Source: Macrostomum hystrix
Lineage: Eukaryota > Platyhelminthes > Macrostomidae
Reading direction: 5' to 3'
Length of the DNA stretch: 64,000 bases
NCBI GenBank assembly: GCA_950097015.1
Contig: CATNEN010000029.1
Location: 496,001 to 560,000, forward strand
A program made the translations under genes and the position numbers. Below the pieces are notes generated by a model. The model did no database searches. It was not told the DNA's origin and saw only the letters and a list, made by a program, of their open reading frames with translations. This document shows, piece by piece, positions 24,600-37,360 of the stretch; within the stretch, counting starts at the first letter, position 1; each line of letters starts with the position of its first letter.

Positions 24600-26930
24600 T
24601 AAGGTTAGTAACGGGGAGTCACATTACCTAGTGGTAAATCGTTTCATAATGTTGGATTGTGACCTTACAAAACCAATCTGTCCGATGTTTAAGCCAGGGA
24701 AATATAAATTGTATTAAACTGTTGCATACGTATGAATTTACTAATACCAAAGTTCTTTTTTCCACAGGATAGCTCCTCAGGACTATTTTTATTGCTTTTC
24801 TCATATTTTCTCATGTATGAAATATAAAGTATTTCATTATGGTATGCATGAGTTTTATTCTTAAGGACATGCCTCTCGGAGTGTTCTTAAAGCGTGAAAT
24901 AGAGCATTATAATAAATGTCAGTAGAAATTATGGTACAGCATTTTTAGGATTTTCTGACCATTTATACTTATAATATATGTTACAACTCTTAATTGGCTT
25001 CTAGTTATAGAAGACGCAGTCATTGTAAGGCAGGTACTTTAAAGTTGATTAAATGTAAGAAATAAAACTTTATACAGAAAATCCACTTAACTTTTACTTT
25101 GCTTCGCATGCGTCGTCGCGTAACCTAATTGAGTTTTTTGGTATAAATCTAGATAAAAATCTGCCAATCTACATGTATATTCGTTCCCTCTTGCTTTCGA
25201 AAGTACGCTTAAATTGTCTGGCAAGGTTGTCATTGATTAATTATACAGTTATACTGGAAGCCAAACATTTCTCGATAGTCTAATAGTCATAAAACTGGAT
25301 AACCAAAAACTAATAATGACAAATTTTGCAAATTTATTCTTACTTTTATATCTTGACACCCTCGTAATTTTTCAACTAAACTTTCTTATTTAAACTTCAT
25401 TTCAGACGGCAAGATTGTGTCCTGTCGAATGGAATCCAGATAATCAAGGCAACAAACAAAGTTGTTTCATTTTTTGCGAATTAAAAGTCATATTTCTTTT
25501 TTTCTTTATTCACAATTTTTAATGAAAAATACAAATATAACTTTTCTATTTTGCAAAGATTTAACCTTAAGTTAAGTTGAATTAAAAAAGCAAGTCACAC
25601 AAAGGAAGCCAAAAGTGAATTCAATGATTGAGCAGTGTGTGAATAAGAATTTTTTATTGGGCTTTGGCCTCACTTCTATCTAAAACTAGGCCAACTAGTT
25701 TTTAACATATAGCCTAGCTATACGATTTTACTATGCCAATGATTTTAGACATAACTATTTATTCTTTATCTACAAATCCCTAATATATTTTTGTGGCATT
25801 CTTATTGCCTTTGGTTTACAATCCCTGAAATTAGTGAAAATCTTCTAAGAAAAGCCAAAGGTAGGCCTACAAAAGAGTAAAATTTTGTGTTTTTAATTAC
25901 ATTCTAAACCAGCAGTCAAAATACATGTAAAATTGTCATAACTTATGTAGAAACATTTGTTCAAACATATATTACACATCAAGCACATGTATTCACTTTG
26001 GTTTATAATAATTTAAATGGCAGAAACATATGTAAAAGATTGTAAATTGAAGGTAGGGCCAGGGGGTTTTAGTGTTTCAATTAATGTTACAGGACTGTTC
26101 TATCAAAAGGATCCTATATGTATCTACTTCTGTTTACTACCATTTAAATGACAGAATACATGTAAATCACTAAATGATCATGAACTTAAGCAGAGAGAGA
26201 GAGAGTAATGGCAAGTTAGTTTAGAGTGTAAGAAAAGTCAATTGTTGAGTCCAAGTTGAACAGACAGCAGTCAGAAACTGCTAGGCCTACATCCATCCTG
26301 TCCTGTCTAGCTAGGCTAGATGGATGAGACAAATTAATTAGTATACTATTGCACATCTCTATCAGGCCTACCCCTCAGCTTTGGTTCACTATCATTTAAA
26401 TGTATCTCTTGTATTTTAATGATTGTAAACAATTACAAGAGAGCAATGCTATTGTAAGGATATATAGAATCTCTTTCATAAAGCATGAAATGACACAAAA
26501 TAAAGCAAATAAGCCCAGTTTGTCTATTTTAGTTTCATTTAAAGCAAGCTATAAATAATCACTGAAAAAAATCAACAAATAAGCCCCAAATAAGATTTGA
26601 TTCTTGAATAGGCCCAACTAAAAAAATAAACTGATAGACATGATTGATTTGTTTGAAAATTTGTCCTACATTGAAGTACTTATAACAATTAAAACAAATG
26701 CACAACAATTTGTTCATTATAAAGATTGCTAGGCAAAATGCTTATTTTTTTCTAAAATCATTTTCAAACAATGATCTACTTTTTAAAATGTTTTAATTTA
26801 TCATCTTATTTCCATGGCATCATTGTAGAAGATAAGCCTATCTGTCTTATCTGTCTAGTCTTCTATGGCCATGTGTAGGCCTAATTGCAATAATACTGTT
26901 ATTGGTATAGTAATAATAATAATTGACACT
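24600..26930. other. AT-rich intergenic DNA
   Basis: No supported gene. There are AATAAA-type signals near 24.9 and 25.06 kb that could end a transcript from the candidate gene, and the 25-bp dispersed match at 26436-26460. Otherwise I see nothing. Confidence 0.6.
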
Positions 26931-26934
26931 AGAA

Positions 26935-27312
26935 CCAAGGGCCAGTGCAGGTGTTGTGTGTCAGGCACACTAGCAGGTGGGGACTGCACACCTATTGTAC
27001 TCCCCGGCTCTCTCAGACACTGGTTGACAGCCGCGTGTCAGCAATGGAATTTATTTTTCCAAACATATGGGCAGCATCCAAACTCCACAGAATTGCCGCA
27101 CAGAACTGCTTTATTCCACGCCAGCCAGCTGGAATTATTATTACCCAACGAAATGTCGGTACTCATTTGCAGCTGAGCAGACTGTGTGCACATCAGGGCA
27201 AAGCAGCTTGCCAAAGGCTGCACAAATAGTTCTAGACTATGTCGGGAGTCGAACCCAGGACCATCTGATCCAGAGTCCGACACCTTACTGACTGAGCTAT
27301 CCGCCCTCTTAC
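26935..27312 (-). mobile_element. tRNA-derived SINE
   Basis: The minus strand starts near 27310 with GGCGGATAGCTCAGTCAGTA (A box) and has GGGTTCGACTCC (B box, plus 27245-27256). A body follows with GGCAAGCTGCTTTGCCC and CAGCTGCAAATGAGTACCG. The same body theme (GCAAGACACTTAACTC, CAGCTGTTAAATGGGTAAC) occurs in the SINE at 46.6 kb, so the two probably share a conserved central domain. Acceptor-stem pairing is absent. Confidence 0.7.
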
Positions 27313-27888
27313 TTCATACATATTTCTACATATTACATATTTCATATTTCATATGATGTGATATTTCATATCACATTACTACATATTTCATGATCATGAC
27401 TAAAGTGATGCAACAAATGTATGTTAGTTTATGAAAATGTGTTCTTGTAAGTTAGCCGAGGCCATAGCACCATAACTAACTTTTATTGGCAAGTGTAGGA
27501 AACATATTAGACATCAGAAACTCTAGAATAGGGCCAACACAACATAATACATACATAATTACACAACATAATAATTTGTTAGACTCCGCAACTTTGGACC
27601 ATAGACATCACATTAGGGGTGTCTTTCTGAGCAATTTTTCCAATAGAAAAACCATGTGACGGTGTAAAATTACACCTTAATATTTTGTTGTGAAATAGGG
27701 CTCCTCCAAATTAATCAACTAATTTGTGTACTAGAACCCAAATCATTGATTTGATACACCAGCTACTCGTTAACTATATGAGTTAACTATAACTTGATAT
27801 ATATCGTCATTATATATTTCAGGACTAGACAAACAGACAAACAGTATCAGCTATTGGCCAGTTGATTAATAACAGAAGCTGATGTGCA
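27313..27888. promoter_or_regulatory. Region upstream of TBL1
   Basis: AT-rich. A TATATATTTCAG acceptor-like site ends at 27822, 66 bp before the TBL1 ATG, so the 5' UTR probably begins with a spliced exon or a spliced leader. No clear TATA box or initiator stands out. Confidence 0.35.
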
Positions 27889-30800
27889 ATGAGTTTTAGC
27901 AGCGATGAGGTGAACTTTCTTGTATTTAGATATCTACAGGAGTCTGGTAAGTGAGCTTAGATGTCTATTGAGTTTTAACTAGTCACATAGGCTTTCAGAG
28001 ATTTATACCATCTCACTGTTCTTCATGCCAGGCTACCTGCACTCCGCCTACCTGTTTGGCGTCGAGAGCCACATCTCCAGCACCAACATTAACGGCTCCA
28101 TGGTGCCACCGGCCGCGCTGCTGCAGATCATCCAGAAGGGCCTGCAGTACACGGAGGCCGAGATCAGTATCGGGGAGGGCGGCTGCGAGCGAGTTGTTGA
28201 ATCCCTGTCACTCATCGACTCCGTGATGCCGGAGGTGATTGACATGCGCAAGAAGCAGGTTAGCGAGACTGAACGAAATCGAATTGGCGCCAACAAGCCG
28301 GAGAGTCGACCAGACCACAATGGCAGGCTCGGCGAGGACCACAGCACCAGCAACAACAATCATCACCAGTCGGCTGGCGTTGCCATGGACTCTGCCGAAG
28401 CTATCGACTTTCCGGCTAGCCGGGTGACGGTATTGCGCGGCCACGAATCAGAGGTGTTCATCTGCGCCTGGAATCCCAAGACGGACCTGCTGGCATCGGG
28501 CTCGGGCGATTCAACAGCCAGAATCTGGGACGCCTGCGATCTAGCTGCGGCCGGCGACGCCAAGAAGCAGCTGGTGCTGAAGCACTGCATTAACAAGGGC
28601 GGCATGGATGTGCCTAGCAACAAGGATGTCACCTCCCTGGACTGGAATGTGAGTCCCTCTTTCTAATGTGTTTACCCTTCTGCTTGTCTGCCTTTCATGG
28701 GATACTGGGGAATTGCACTGGCACATTATTTGGTGACACTAGACCACAGCCAGCGAGTTCCAATTCTGCCAATTCCACTGACTCCTGGCACAGATACTCC
28801 ACGCAGGCACACGCTCACACAGGTGTGTACATCTGCCCTGATTTCTCATCGTCAGGCAGTGTACACTCACTGTGCATTAGAGGTTGACCCTCAAGGGCGT
28901 ACATTGTACGACAATCCCCCAAGCCTTATCTCCGCGACCGTGCCCACAAATGAACACGGGCCTCGCCACGGAATCGAGCTCCGGGACCTTGGTGCGAGAG
29001 GCAAACGTGTTAGTACCGCTCTGCCATTGCCCAAAGCTGCCCTGAAAATATGACTTTGTACGCAACTGTCAATCATTTTACTATTATATTTTTTTACTGA
29101 GCAGTCCTATCCTTTGACAGTGCGACGGAAACCGCCTAGCCACTGGATCCTATGATGGATTCGCCCGACTCTGGTCCACCGATGGTGAGCTAAAGCGGCT
29201 CTGTCTAGTCTATTTTGCTCCTAAAAATGCTATAATGCTATAAAATTAGCTTTATTTCAATTATTTCTGCACCAACCCAGGCAGTCTGCTGTGCACTTTG
29301 GGCCAGCACAAGGGTCCAATATTTGCGCTGAAATGGAATAAAGCTGGCACCTATGTACTTAGCGCCGGAGTGGACAAGGTCAGTTGTCTGCTAGTTAAAC
29401 ATCGTTCAACGCCATTCATCTCTGTTCATAAACATTTCTTGTTACTTTTGCTTTTAGACGACAATCATTTGGGACGCATTGTCTGGCAAAGCACAGCAAC
29501 AGTTTGGCTTTCACACAGGTTTGTCCGCATCCAGGCTGTTGACCTGTTAGTAACTAGGAGGCGAGAGACGGGCGGGTGTACAAATGTCGGAAGACAGAGA
29601 CAGGAGAAGATGTACAAAGATTAGAAGAGAGAGACAGGAGGGAGATCTACAAAGATTGGAAAAACGAGGAGGAAGATGTACAAAGATTGGAAGAGAGAGA
29701 CAGGAGAAGATGTACAAAGATTGGAAGAGAGAGACAGGAGAAGATGTACAAAGATTGGAAGAGAGAGACAGGAGGGAGGTGTACAAAGATTGGAAGAGAG
29801 AGAAGAGGGAGATGTACAAAGATTGGAAGAGAGAGACAGGAGAAGATGTACAAAGATTAAAAGAGAGAGACAGGAGAAGATGTACAAAGATTGGAAGAGA
29901 GAGACAGGAGAAGATGTACAAAGATTGGAAGAGAGAGACAGGAGGGAGGTGTACAAAGATTGGAAGAGAGAGAAGAGGGAGATGTACAAAGATTGGAAGA
30001 GAGAGACAGGAGAAGATGTACAAAGATTGGAAGAGAGAGACAGGAGAAGATGTACAAAGATTAAAAGAGAGAGACAGGAGGGAGATGTACAAAAATTGGA
30101 AGAGAGAGAAGAGGGAGATGTACAAAGATTGGAAGAGAGAGAAGAGGGAGATGTACAAAGATTGGAAGAGAGAGACAGGAGAAGATGTACAAAGATTGGA
30201 AGAGAGAGACAGGAGAAGATGTACAAAGATTGGAAGAGAGAGACAGGAGGGAGGTGTACAAAGATTGGAAGAGAGAGAAGAGGGAGATGTACAAAGATTG
30301 GAAGAGAGAGAAGAGGGAGATGTACAAAGATTGGAAGAGAGAGACAGGAGAAGATGTACAAAGATTGGAAGAGAGAGACAGGAGAAGATGTACAAAGATT
30401 GGAAGAGAGAGACAGGAGGGAGGTGTACAAAGATTGGAAGAGAGAGAAGAGGGAGATGTACAAAGATTGGAAGAGAGAGACAGGAGAAGATGTACAAAGA
30501 TTAAAAGAGAGAGACAGGAGAAGATGTACAAAGATTGGAAGAGAGAGACAGGAGAAGATGTACAAAGATTGGAAGAGAGAGACAGGAGGGAGGTGTACAA
30601 AGATTGGAAGAGAGAGAAGAGGGAGATGTACAAAGATTGGAAGAGAGAGACAGGAGAAGATGTACAAAGATTGGAAGAGAGAGACAGGAGAAGATGTACA
30701 AAGATTAAAAGAGAGAGACAGGAGGGAGATGTACAAAAATTGGAAGAGAGAGAAGAGGGAGATGTACAAAGATTGGAAGAGAGAGAAGAGGGAGATGTAC

Positions 30801-33800
30801 AAAGATTGGAAGAGAGAGACAGGAGAAGATGTACAAAGATTGGAAGAGAGAGACAGGAGAAGATGTACAAAGATTGGAAGAGAGAGACAGGAGGGAGGTG
30901 TACAAAGATTGGAAGAGAGAGAAGAGGGAGATGTACAAAGATTGGAAGAGAGAGAAGAGGGAGATGTACAAAGATTGGAAGAGAGAGACAGGAGAAGATG
31001 TACAAAGATTGGAAGAGATAGACAGGAGAAGATGTACAAAGATTAAAAGAGAGAGACAGGAGGGAGATGTACAAAGATTGGAAGAGAGAGACAGGAGGGA
31101 GTTGTACAAAGATTGGAAGAGAGAGAAGAGGGAGATGTACAAAGATTGGAAGAGAGAGAAGAGGGAGATGTACAAAGATTGGAAGAGAGAGACAGGAGAA
31201 GATGTACAAAGATTGGAAGAGAGAGACAGGAGAAGATGTACAAAGATTGGAAGAGAGAGACAGGAGAAGATGTACAAAGATTGGAAGAGAGAGACAGGAG
31301 AAGATGTACAAAGATTGGAAGAGAGAGACAGGAGAAGATGTACAAAGATTGGAAGAGAGAGACAGGAGGGAGTGACAGGAGGGAGATGTACAAAGATTGG
31401 AAGAGAGAGACAGGAGGGAGATGTACAAATATTGGAAGAGAGAGAAGAGGGAGATGTACAAAGATTGGAAGAGAGAGACAGGAGGGAGATGTACAAAGAT
31501 TGGAAGAGAGAGACAGGAGGGAGATGTACAAAGATTGGAAGAGAGAGAAGAGGGAGATGTACAAAGATTGGAAGAGAGAGACAGGAGGGAGATGTACAAA
31601 GATTGGAAGAGAGAGACAGGAGGGAGATGTACAAAGATTGGAAGAGAGAGACAGGAGGGAGATGTACAAAGATTGGAAGAGAGAGGAGGGGATGTACAAA
31701 GATTGGAAGAGACAGGAGGGATGTACAAAGATTGGTAGAGACAGGAGGGGGTGCAAAAAGATTGGAAGAGACAGGAGGGGGTGTGCAAAAAGATTGGAAG
31801 AGACAGGAGGGGGTGTGCAAAAAGATTGGAAGAGAGAGACAGGAGGGGGTGCACAAAGATTGGAAGAGAGAGACAGGAGGGGGTGTACAAAGATTGGAGG
31901 ATTCAGAAACGATAGTGAGTCGCATCCCCCACTGTCACAGCTCCAGCCCTGGACGTTGACTGGAAGGATGACGTCACCTTCGCCAGCTGTTCCACGGACC
32001 AGAGCATCCAGGTGTGCCGCCTCGGCTGCGACTATCCGGTTAAAACATTTCGCGGCCACACAAACGAAGTGAACGCAATCAAGTGGGATCCCCGTGGCCA
32101 GCTGCTGGCCTCCTGCTCCGATGATATGACCCTCAAGCTGTGGTCGGTGGATCGAGGCACTCTGGTGCACGACTTCAAGGCTCACCAAAAGGAGATCTAC
32201 ACTATCAAGTGGAGTCCTGCGGGATATAATACTAGAAATCCCAATGGCAATCTCTATCTGGCCAGGTATAAATCAAATTAATTAGTCTTACAGTATCACC
32301 AGATCCTCAGGTTGAGCAGCCAATCTCCCAGATCTTCAGATTTACATGCCATTCTCCCAGATCTTCAGGTTGAGCAGCCATTCTCCCAGATCTTCAGATT
32401 GAGCAGTCATTCTCCCAGATCTTCAGATTGACCAGCCATTCTCCCAGATCTTCAGATTGACCAGCCATTCTCCCAGATCTTCAGATTGACCAGCCATTCT
32501 CCCAGATCTTCAGATTGAGCAGCCATTCTCCCAGATCTTCAGGTTGACCAGCCATTCTCCCAGATCTTCAGGTTGACCAGCCATTCTCCCAGATCTTCAG
32601 ATTGACCAGCCATTCTCCCAGATCTTCAGGTTGAGCAGTCATTCTCCCAGATCCTCAGATTGGCCAGCCATTCTCCCAGATCCTCAGATTGGCCAGCCAT
32701 TCTCCCAGATCTTCAGGTTGACCAGCCATTCTCCCAGATCTTCAGGTTGACCAGCCATTCTCCCAGATCTTCAGATTGACCAGCCATTCTCCCAGATCTT
32801 CAGGTTGAGCAGCCATTCTCCCAGATCTTCAGATTGAGCAGCCATTCTCCCAGATCTTCAGGTTGAGCAGCCATTCTCCCAGATCTTCAGATTGACCAGC
32901 CATTCTCCCAGATCTTCAGATTGAGCAGTCATTCTCCCAGATCTTCAGATTGAGCAGCCATTCTCCCAGATCTTCAGATTGAGCAGCCATTCTCCCAGAT
33001 CTTCAGATTGACCAGCCATTCTCCCAGATCTTCAGATTGACCAGCCATTCTCCCAGATCTTCAGATTGAGCAGTCATTCTCCCAGATCTTCAGGTTGAGC
33101 AGCCATTCTCCCAGATCTTCAGATTTACCAGCCATTCTCCCAGATCTTCAGGTTGAGCAGCCATTCTCCGAGATCTTCAGATTGACTAGCCATTCTCCCA
33201 GATCTTCAGGTTGAGCAGCCATTCTCCCAGATCTTCAGATTGACCAGCCATTCTCACAGATCTTCAGATTGAGCAGTCATTCTCCCAGATCTTCAGATTG
33301 ACCAGCCATTCTCCCAGATCTTCAGGTTGAGCAGCCATTCTCCCAGATCTTCAGATTTACCAGCCATTCTACCAGATCCTCAGCTTGAGTTCCCAAAACT
33401 CTTGCTTTGCAGCGCCAGCTTCGATGCCACTGTACGCCTGTGGGACGTGGAGGCCGGCGCCTGCGCTCGCGTGTTCTCCAATCATCGCGAGCCAGTCTAC
33501 AGTGTCGCCTTTTCGCCCTGCGGCCGTTATCTTGCCTCTGGCAGCTTCGACAAATGCGTCCTCATATGGAGTATCGAGGTGAGGAAGGAACTGCTGTGCG
33601 CTTGCCTGCTCCCTACCCTCCTTTTCTTCCCTCCCACGCTCTTCCCTAACCTAAAACCCCTCCCCATTATTCCCTTACCAAATGCCACTTCCCCATTCTT
33701 CCCTTACGCAATACCACCTCCCCATTCTTCCCTACCCCGCCACCCCTTCCCCGTTCTTTCCTCTCTTCCCTACCCTGCCACCCCTTCCCCGTTCTTTCCT

Positions 33801-34633
33801 CTCTTCCCTACCATCCATCCTTTCTATATTGCATCCTATATCGCTCTGCTGTCAGTGAGCATTAGTACATAGAAATTCACTCGCCCCCACTCCTTGGCAG
33901 ACTGGCACACTGGCGCACAAATACCAGGGCACAGGCGGCATATTTGAAGTGTGCTGGAACAGCACCGGCGACAGGGTTGGAGCCAGCGCGGCGGACGGCA
34001 CTGTAAGCAATTAGATAAGCCAGTTAATAAGTAGATTAGGCAGTTGATAATTAGATAAGCCAGTTGATAAGTAGATTAGCCAGTTGATAAGCAGATAAGC
34101 CAGTTGATAAGTAGATATGCCAGTTGATAATTAGATAAGCCAGTTGATAATTAGATAAGCCAGTTGATAAGTAGATAAGCCAGTTGATAAGTAGATTAGG
34201 CAGTTGATAATTAGATAAGCCAGTTGATAATTAGATAAGCCAGTTGATAATTAGATAAGCCAGTTGATAAGTAGATTAGGCAGTTGATAATTAGATAAGC
34301 CAGTTGATAATTAGATAAGCCAGTTGATAATTAGATAAGCCAGTTGATAATTAGATAAGCCAGTTGATAAGTAGATAAGCCAGTTGATAAGTAGATTAGG
34401 CAGTTGATAATTAGATAAGCCAGTTGATAATTAGATAAGCCAGTTGATAAGTAGATTAGGCAGTTGATAATTAGATAAGCCAGTTGATAAGTAGATGGGC
34501 CAGCATTGTAGTAGATAAGCCATTAGTTACGTATACAGGCCAGCAGGAAGTTCAAATCGGAGTGCATAAGCTGAGAAACATTCTATTTTCCCATGAATTT
34601 CAGGTAGTCATTTTGGATCTTCGAATGCTGTGA
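27889..34633 (+). CDS. TBL1XR1: TBL1/TBL1XR1 (ebi) co-repressor subunit, complete, 9 exons, 506 aa
   Basis: Exons: 27889-27946, 28032-28648, 29121-29184, 29281-29378, 29458-29518, 31941-32265, 33413-33578, 33901-34002, 34604-34633. All introns are GT..AG and all phases join, giving 1521 nt. The protein starts [20 protein letters not shown], the LisH motif (about residues 4-36), followed by the F-box-like region (about 41-86, [20 protein letters not shown]). A Ser/His/Asn-rich linker (about 100-145) leads to WD40 repeats from about 151 to the end ([48 protein letters not shown]), and the chain ends VVILDLRML. Human TBL1XR1 has 514 residues. In the known family this nuclear protein works in the NCoR/SMRT-HDAC3 complex and helps exchange co-repressors. 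The last exon holds only nine codons and a stop. Confidence 0.97.
28725..29046 (-). mobile_element. tRNA-derived SINE in TBL1 intron 2
   Basis: The minus strand reads ATGGCAGAGCGGTACTAACA (A-box region) and GAGCTCGATTCC (B box, plus 28970-28981), with a Leu/Ser-type spacing between them. A GC-richer body continues to about 28725. It differs from the AT-rich intron around it and lies 75 bp before the exon 3 acceptor. Confidence 0.6.
29555..31910. repeat. 33-35 bp minisatellite filling TBL1 intron 5
   Basis: About 69 units containing TGTACAAAGATTGGAAGAGA followed by a purine-rich linker in three length forms (33, 34 and 35 bp), often cycling within 102-bp blocks. The array begins about 36 bp after the exon 5 donor and ends about 30 bp before the exon 6 acceptor. 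Frames of 300-600 codons stay open on both strands because of the low-complexity units; they are intronic and not genes. Confidence 0.96.
32285..33390. repeat. 29-bp minisatellite filling TBL1 intron 6
   Basis: About 38 copies of a 29-bp unit containing CATTCTCCCAGATCTTCAGA and TTGACCAGC or TTGAGCAGC. It starts about 20 bp after the exon 6 donor and stops about 22 bp before the exon 7 acceptor. Confidence 0.96.
33590..33840. repeat. Pyrimidine-rich tract in TBL1 intron 7
   Basis: A C/T-rich stretch with an imperfect duplication of a roughly 44-bp block (GCCACCCCTTCCCCGTTCTT) around 33.74 and 33.78 kb. It begins soon after the exon 7 donor. Confidence 0.75.
34003..34500. repeat. 20-bp minisatellite starting at the TBL1 exon 8 donor
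   Basis: About 24 copies of a 20-bp unit, CAGTTGATAATTAGATAAGC, with GTAGATTAGG and GTAGATAAGC variants. The first partial unit starts within a few bases of the donor GTAAGC. Confidence 0.95.
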
Positions 34634-35270
34634 ACTGCAGTCGACAGAAAATAACTGCAAAAAAGATTTCCTTGTCTGGTGCTTAAATATATTTTTGCCT
34701 ATAAGAAGGTACTCAAGTTAATATTTATAGCTCACACAAGCGGTTTAACTAAATTATTGTCCTCTTGAGTAACTTTGGTACCTTTGTTAAAGACAGATTT
34801 TGAGCCTCTAAAACCCTATTAATCGCAATTTTAACCATAGACAACCCCTAGGGCTAACCCAGGCTTGCTTTTTTGAAAGCATTGTGTGCAACTGGTAGCA
34901 AAAATTCACTGCTTTTTTATCAACGCTAACTAGTCATTATTATTAAGTGTGTTATACTTTTTAAGCTCGTCTTTTTACCAAGCCAAGCCAAGCTTGTTTT
35001 ATTTATTTGTTGTTCTGCTTATTTATCTGCTTTGTTTAGAACAGTATTCAAACTCTACCCCGTTTGAACGAATCGGGTTTTTTTAAGCATTGTCGGTTGA
35101 TGTTTAAATTGTGTATGCGTGTGTGCCTCTGCATTCGCCATATCTATCTACTTGGCTTATTGTAAATCCAGAAATATCATATCCCATGTTTACCTTTTTC
35201 AATATCCTATTCGTTTGTTTGTCTAGATTTCTTCTTTACTTTGTTATTTTTGCTGCCTACGTTTAACCCT
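34634..35270 (+). other. TBL1 3' flank, probably 3' UTR
   Basis: AT-rich, with no open frame of note. I see no AATAAA before the first clear one at 36390-36395, so the 3' UTR may extend through the next array, or a variant signal may be used. Confidence 0.45.
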
Positions 35271-35910
35271 CTGATCCCGACTCTACTTCTCGTCCCCACT
35301 CTACTTCTCATCCCCACTCTACCTCTCATTCCTCAATCTACTTCTCATCCCCACTCTACCTCTCATCCCCACTCTACTTCTCATCCCCACCGACTTCTCA
35401 TCCCCACCTACCTCTCATCCCCACCTACCTCTCATCCCCACCTACCTCTCATCCCCACCTACCTCTCATCCCCACCTACCTATCATCCCCACCTACCTCT
35501 AATCCTCACTCTACCTATAATCCCCACCGACTTCTCATCCCCACTCTCCTTCCCATCCCCACTCTCCTTCTCATCCCCACCTACCTATCATCCCCACCTA
35601 CCTCTAATCCTCACTCTACCTATAATCCCCACCGACTTCTCATCCCCACTCTCCTTCCCATCCCCACTCTACTTCTCATCCCCACCGACTTCTCATCCCC
35701 ACCTACCTCTCATCCCCACCTACCTCTCATCCCCACCTACCTCTCATCCCCACCTACCTATCATCCCCACCTACCTCTAATCCTCACTCTACCTATAATC
35801 CCCACCGACTTCTCATCCCCACTCTCCTTCCCATCCCCACTCTCCTTCTCATCCCCACTCTGCCTATCATCCCCACTCTACCTATCATCCCCACTCTACT
35901 TCTCAAACCC
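35270..35910. repeat. 17-bp pyrimidine minisatellite downstream of TBL1
   Basis: About 37 units of TCCCCACCTACCTCTCA and its variants (CACTCTACTTCTCA, CACCGACTTCTCA). Blocks near 35.48-35.58 and 35.58-35.68 kb repeat the same variant order, indicating block duplication. Confidence 0.93.
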
Positions 35911-36389
35911 TTCTGCGGAACGCGAAGAGTCCCTCTTGTCTGAAAATTGTATTCTGTCTTCTTTCTTTTTTACCAATTAGTTCTGCTCAGCTTTCGCTTG
36001 AACCTGCTTAATTTCCGCAAATGCCCACCTCGCGTTTCCAAAATTTACATTTTCAAGCGGGAGGTGCACTTGAACTTTGTTTCGCAGCTCATAATCTAAG
36101 TATTTTTGCGTATTTTTGCCTAACAAGCAAAGTTGTATACTTACTCTGTCCAATGGTTTGTGACAGCGTTTTTTATAATGGAGATTACATTTTTTGAAAT
36201 CAGTTATATCGTGAGCTATGCCGTTTTTTGTAAAATCCCTGCTTTTGTGTCATTGGCTCTTTGAAATGCTATGCTTGTATTATATTCCATGTATTTTAGC
36301 TTGTTTCATTGTGTGCGTTTGCTTTTTAAATTGATACATTTTGTAAATATATTACTTTTCTAATATTGTGTAGCCCTGCAGCTGAAGAA

Positions 36390-36395
36390 AATAAA
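36390..36395 (+). terminator. Candidate poly(A) signal for TBL1
   Basis: The first AATAAA I find on the plus strand after the TBL1 stop, about 1.75 kb downstream. Using it would place the 17-bp array in the 3' UTR. Confidence 0.35.
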
Positions 36396-36559
36396 ATATA
36401 TGGACTCACTTTTTCATTCGAGTTTTCAATAGCATCACTCAAACTGCTGGCTCAGCATTTCTGACTCCCGCCCTCCTGTCTCTCCGCTGGTTGTCTGTCC
36501 TGCAAGGAAATCTTCATATTTTAAGTTATACTTTTTGTTGGTTTCTTGTGGCTTGAAGA

Positions 36560-37110
36560 AAAATCAGTTGCCATTTCCAGTGAATCAAGTGCCATTTCCA
36601 GTGAATCTAGCGCCATTTCCAGTGAATGATTTGCCATTTCCAGTGAATCAAGTGCCATTTCCAGTGAATGAGTTGCCATTTCCAGTTAATCTAGCGCCAT
36701 TTCCAGTGAATTAAGTGCTATTTCCAGTGAATCTAGCGCCATTTCCAGTGAATGAGTTGCCATTTCCAGTGAATCTAGCGCCATTTCCAGTGAATTAAGT
36801 GCTATTTCCAGTGAATCTAGCGCCATTTCCAGTGAATGAGTTGCCATTTCCAGTGAATCTAGCGCCATTTCCTGTGAATTAAGTGCCATTTCCAGTGAAT
36901 GAGTTGCCATTTCCAGTGAATTAAGTGCCATTTCCAGTGAATCAGTTGCCATTTCCAGTGAATCTAGCGCCATTTCCAGTGAATCAGTTGCCATTTCCAG
37001 TGAATCTAGCGCCATTTCCTGTGAATTAAGTGCCATTTCCAGTGAATGAGTTGCCATTTCCAGTGAATGAGTTGCCATTTCCAGTGAATCTAGCGCCATT
37101 TCCAGTGAAT
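36560..37110. repeat. 21-bp minisatellite
   Basis: About 26 copies of GCCATTTCCAGTGAATCTAG (21-bp period) with AATTAAGT, AATGAGTT and AATCAGTT variants. It lies between the convergent 3' ends of TBL1 and DNAL4. Confidence 0.95.
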
Positions 37111-37354
37111 AATAGAGGTTTAGTATAGCTACTTGAAGTTTAGTTCAGTCAAGCACTGCCGTGGCTTTAATTTTAAATGAAAAGGCTAATTTTATATTTA
37201 ATTAATTTTTTTTTATTAATTATTAATTATTTCTTTAATTATATTTAATCCCGATTAGCTGTAGAAAATGATTTCGGTAAAAATGAACATTTATTTTCGT
37301 GTATTTAATAGTTTTCTAAACCAATATAAACGAATATCACAGTCTTGACCTACT

Positions 37355-37360
37355 TTTATT
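37355..37360 (-). terminator. Candidate poly(A) signal for DNAL4
   Basis: AATAAA on the minus strand about 206 bp past the DNAL4 stop. A second one lies at 37290-37295. Confidence 0.45.

Noticed and set aside
23285-27312. True tRNA genes at the A-box/B-box heads
   Set aside because: Acceptor stems do not pair and the heads continue into SINE bodies.
29547-32188. Open frames of 300-609 codons on both strands
   Set aside because: They lie in the TBL1 intron 5 minisatellite. Both strands are open at once, as expected of a low-complexity repeat.
36686-37099. 137-codon minus-strand frame of seven-residue repeats
   Set aside because: It is a 21-bp minisatellite, and the frame has no splice or promoter context.
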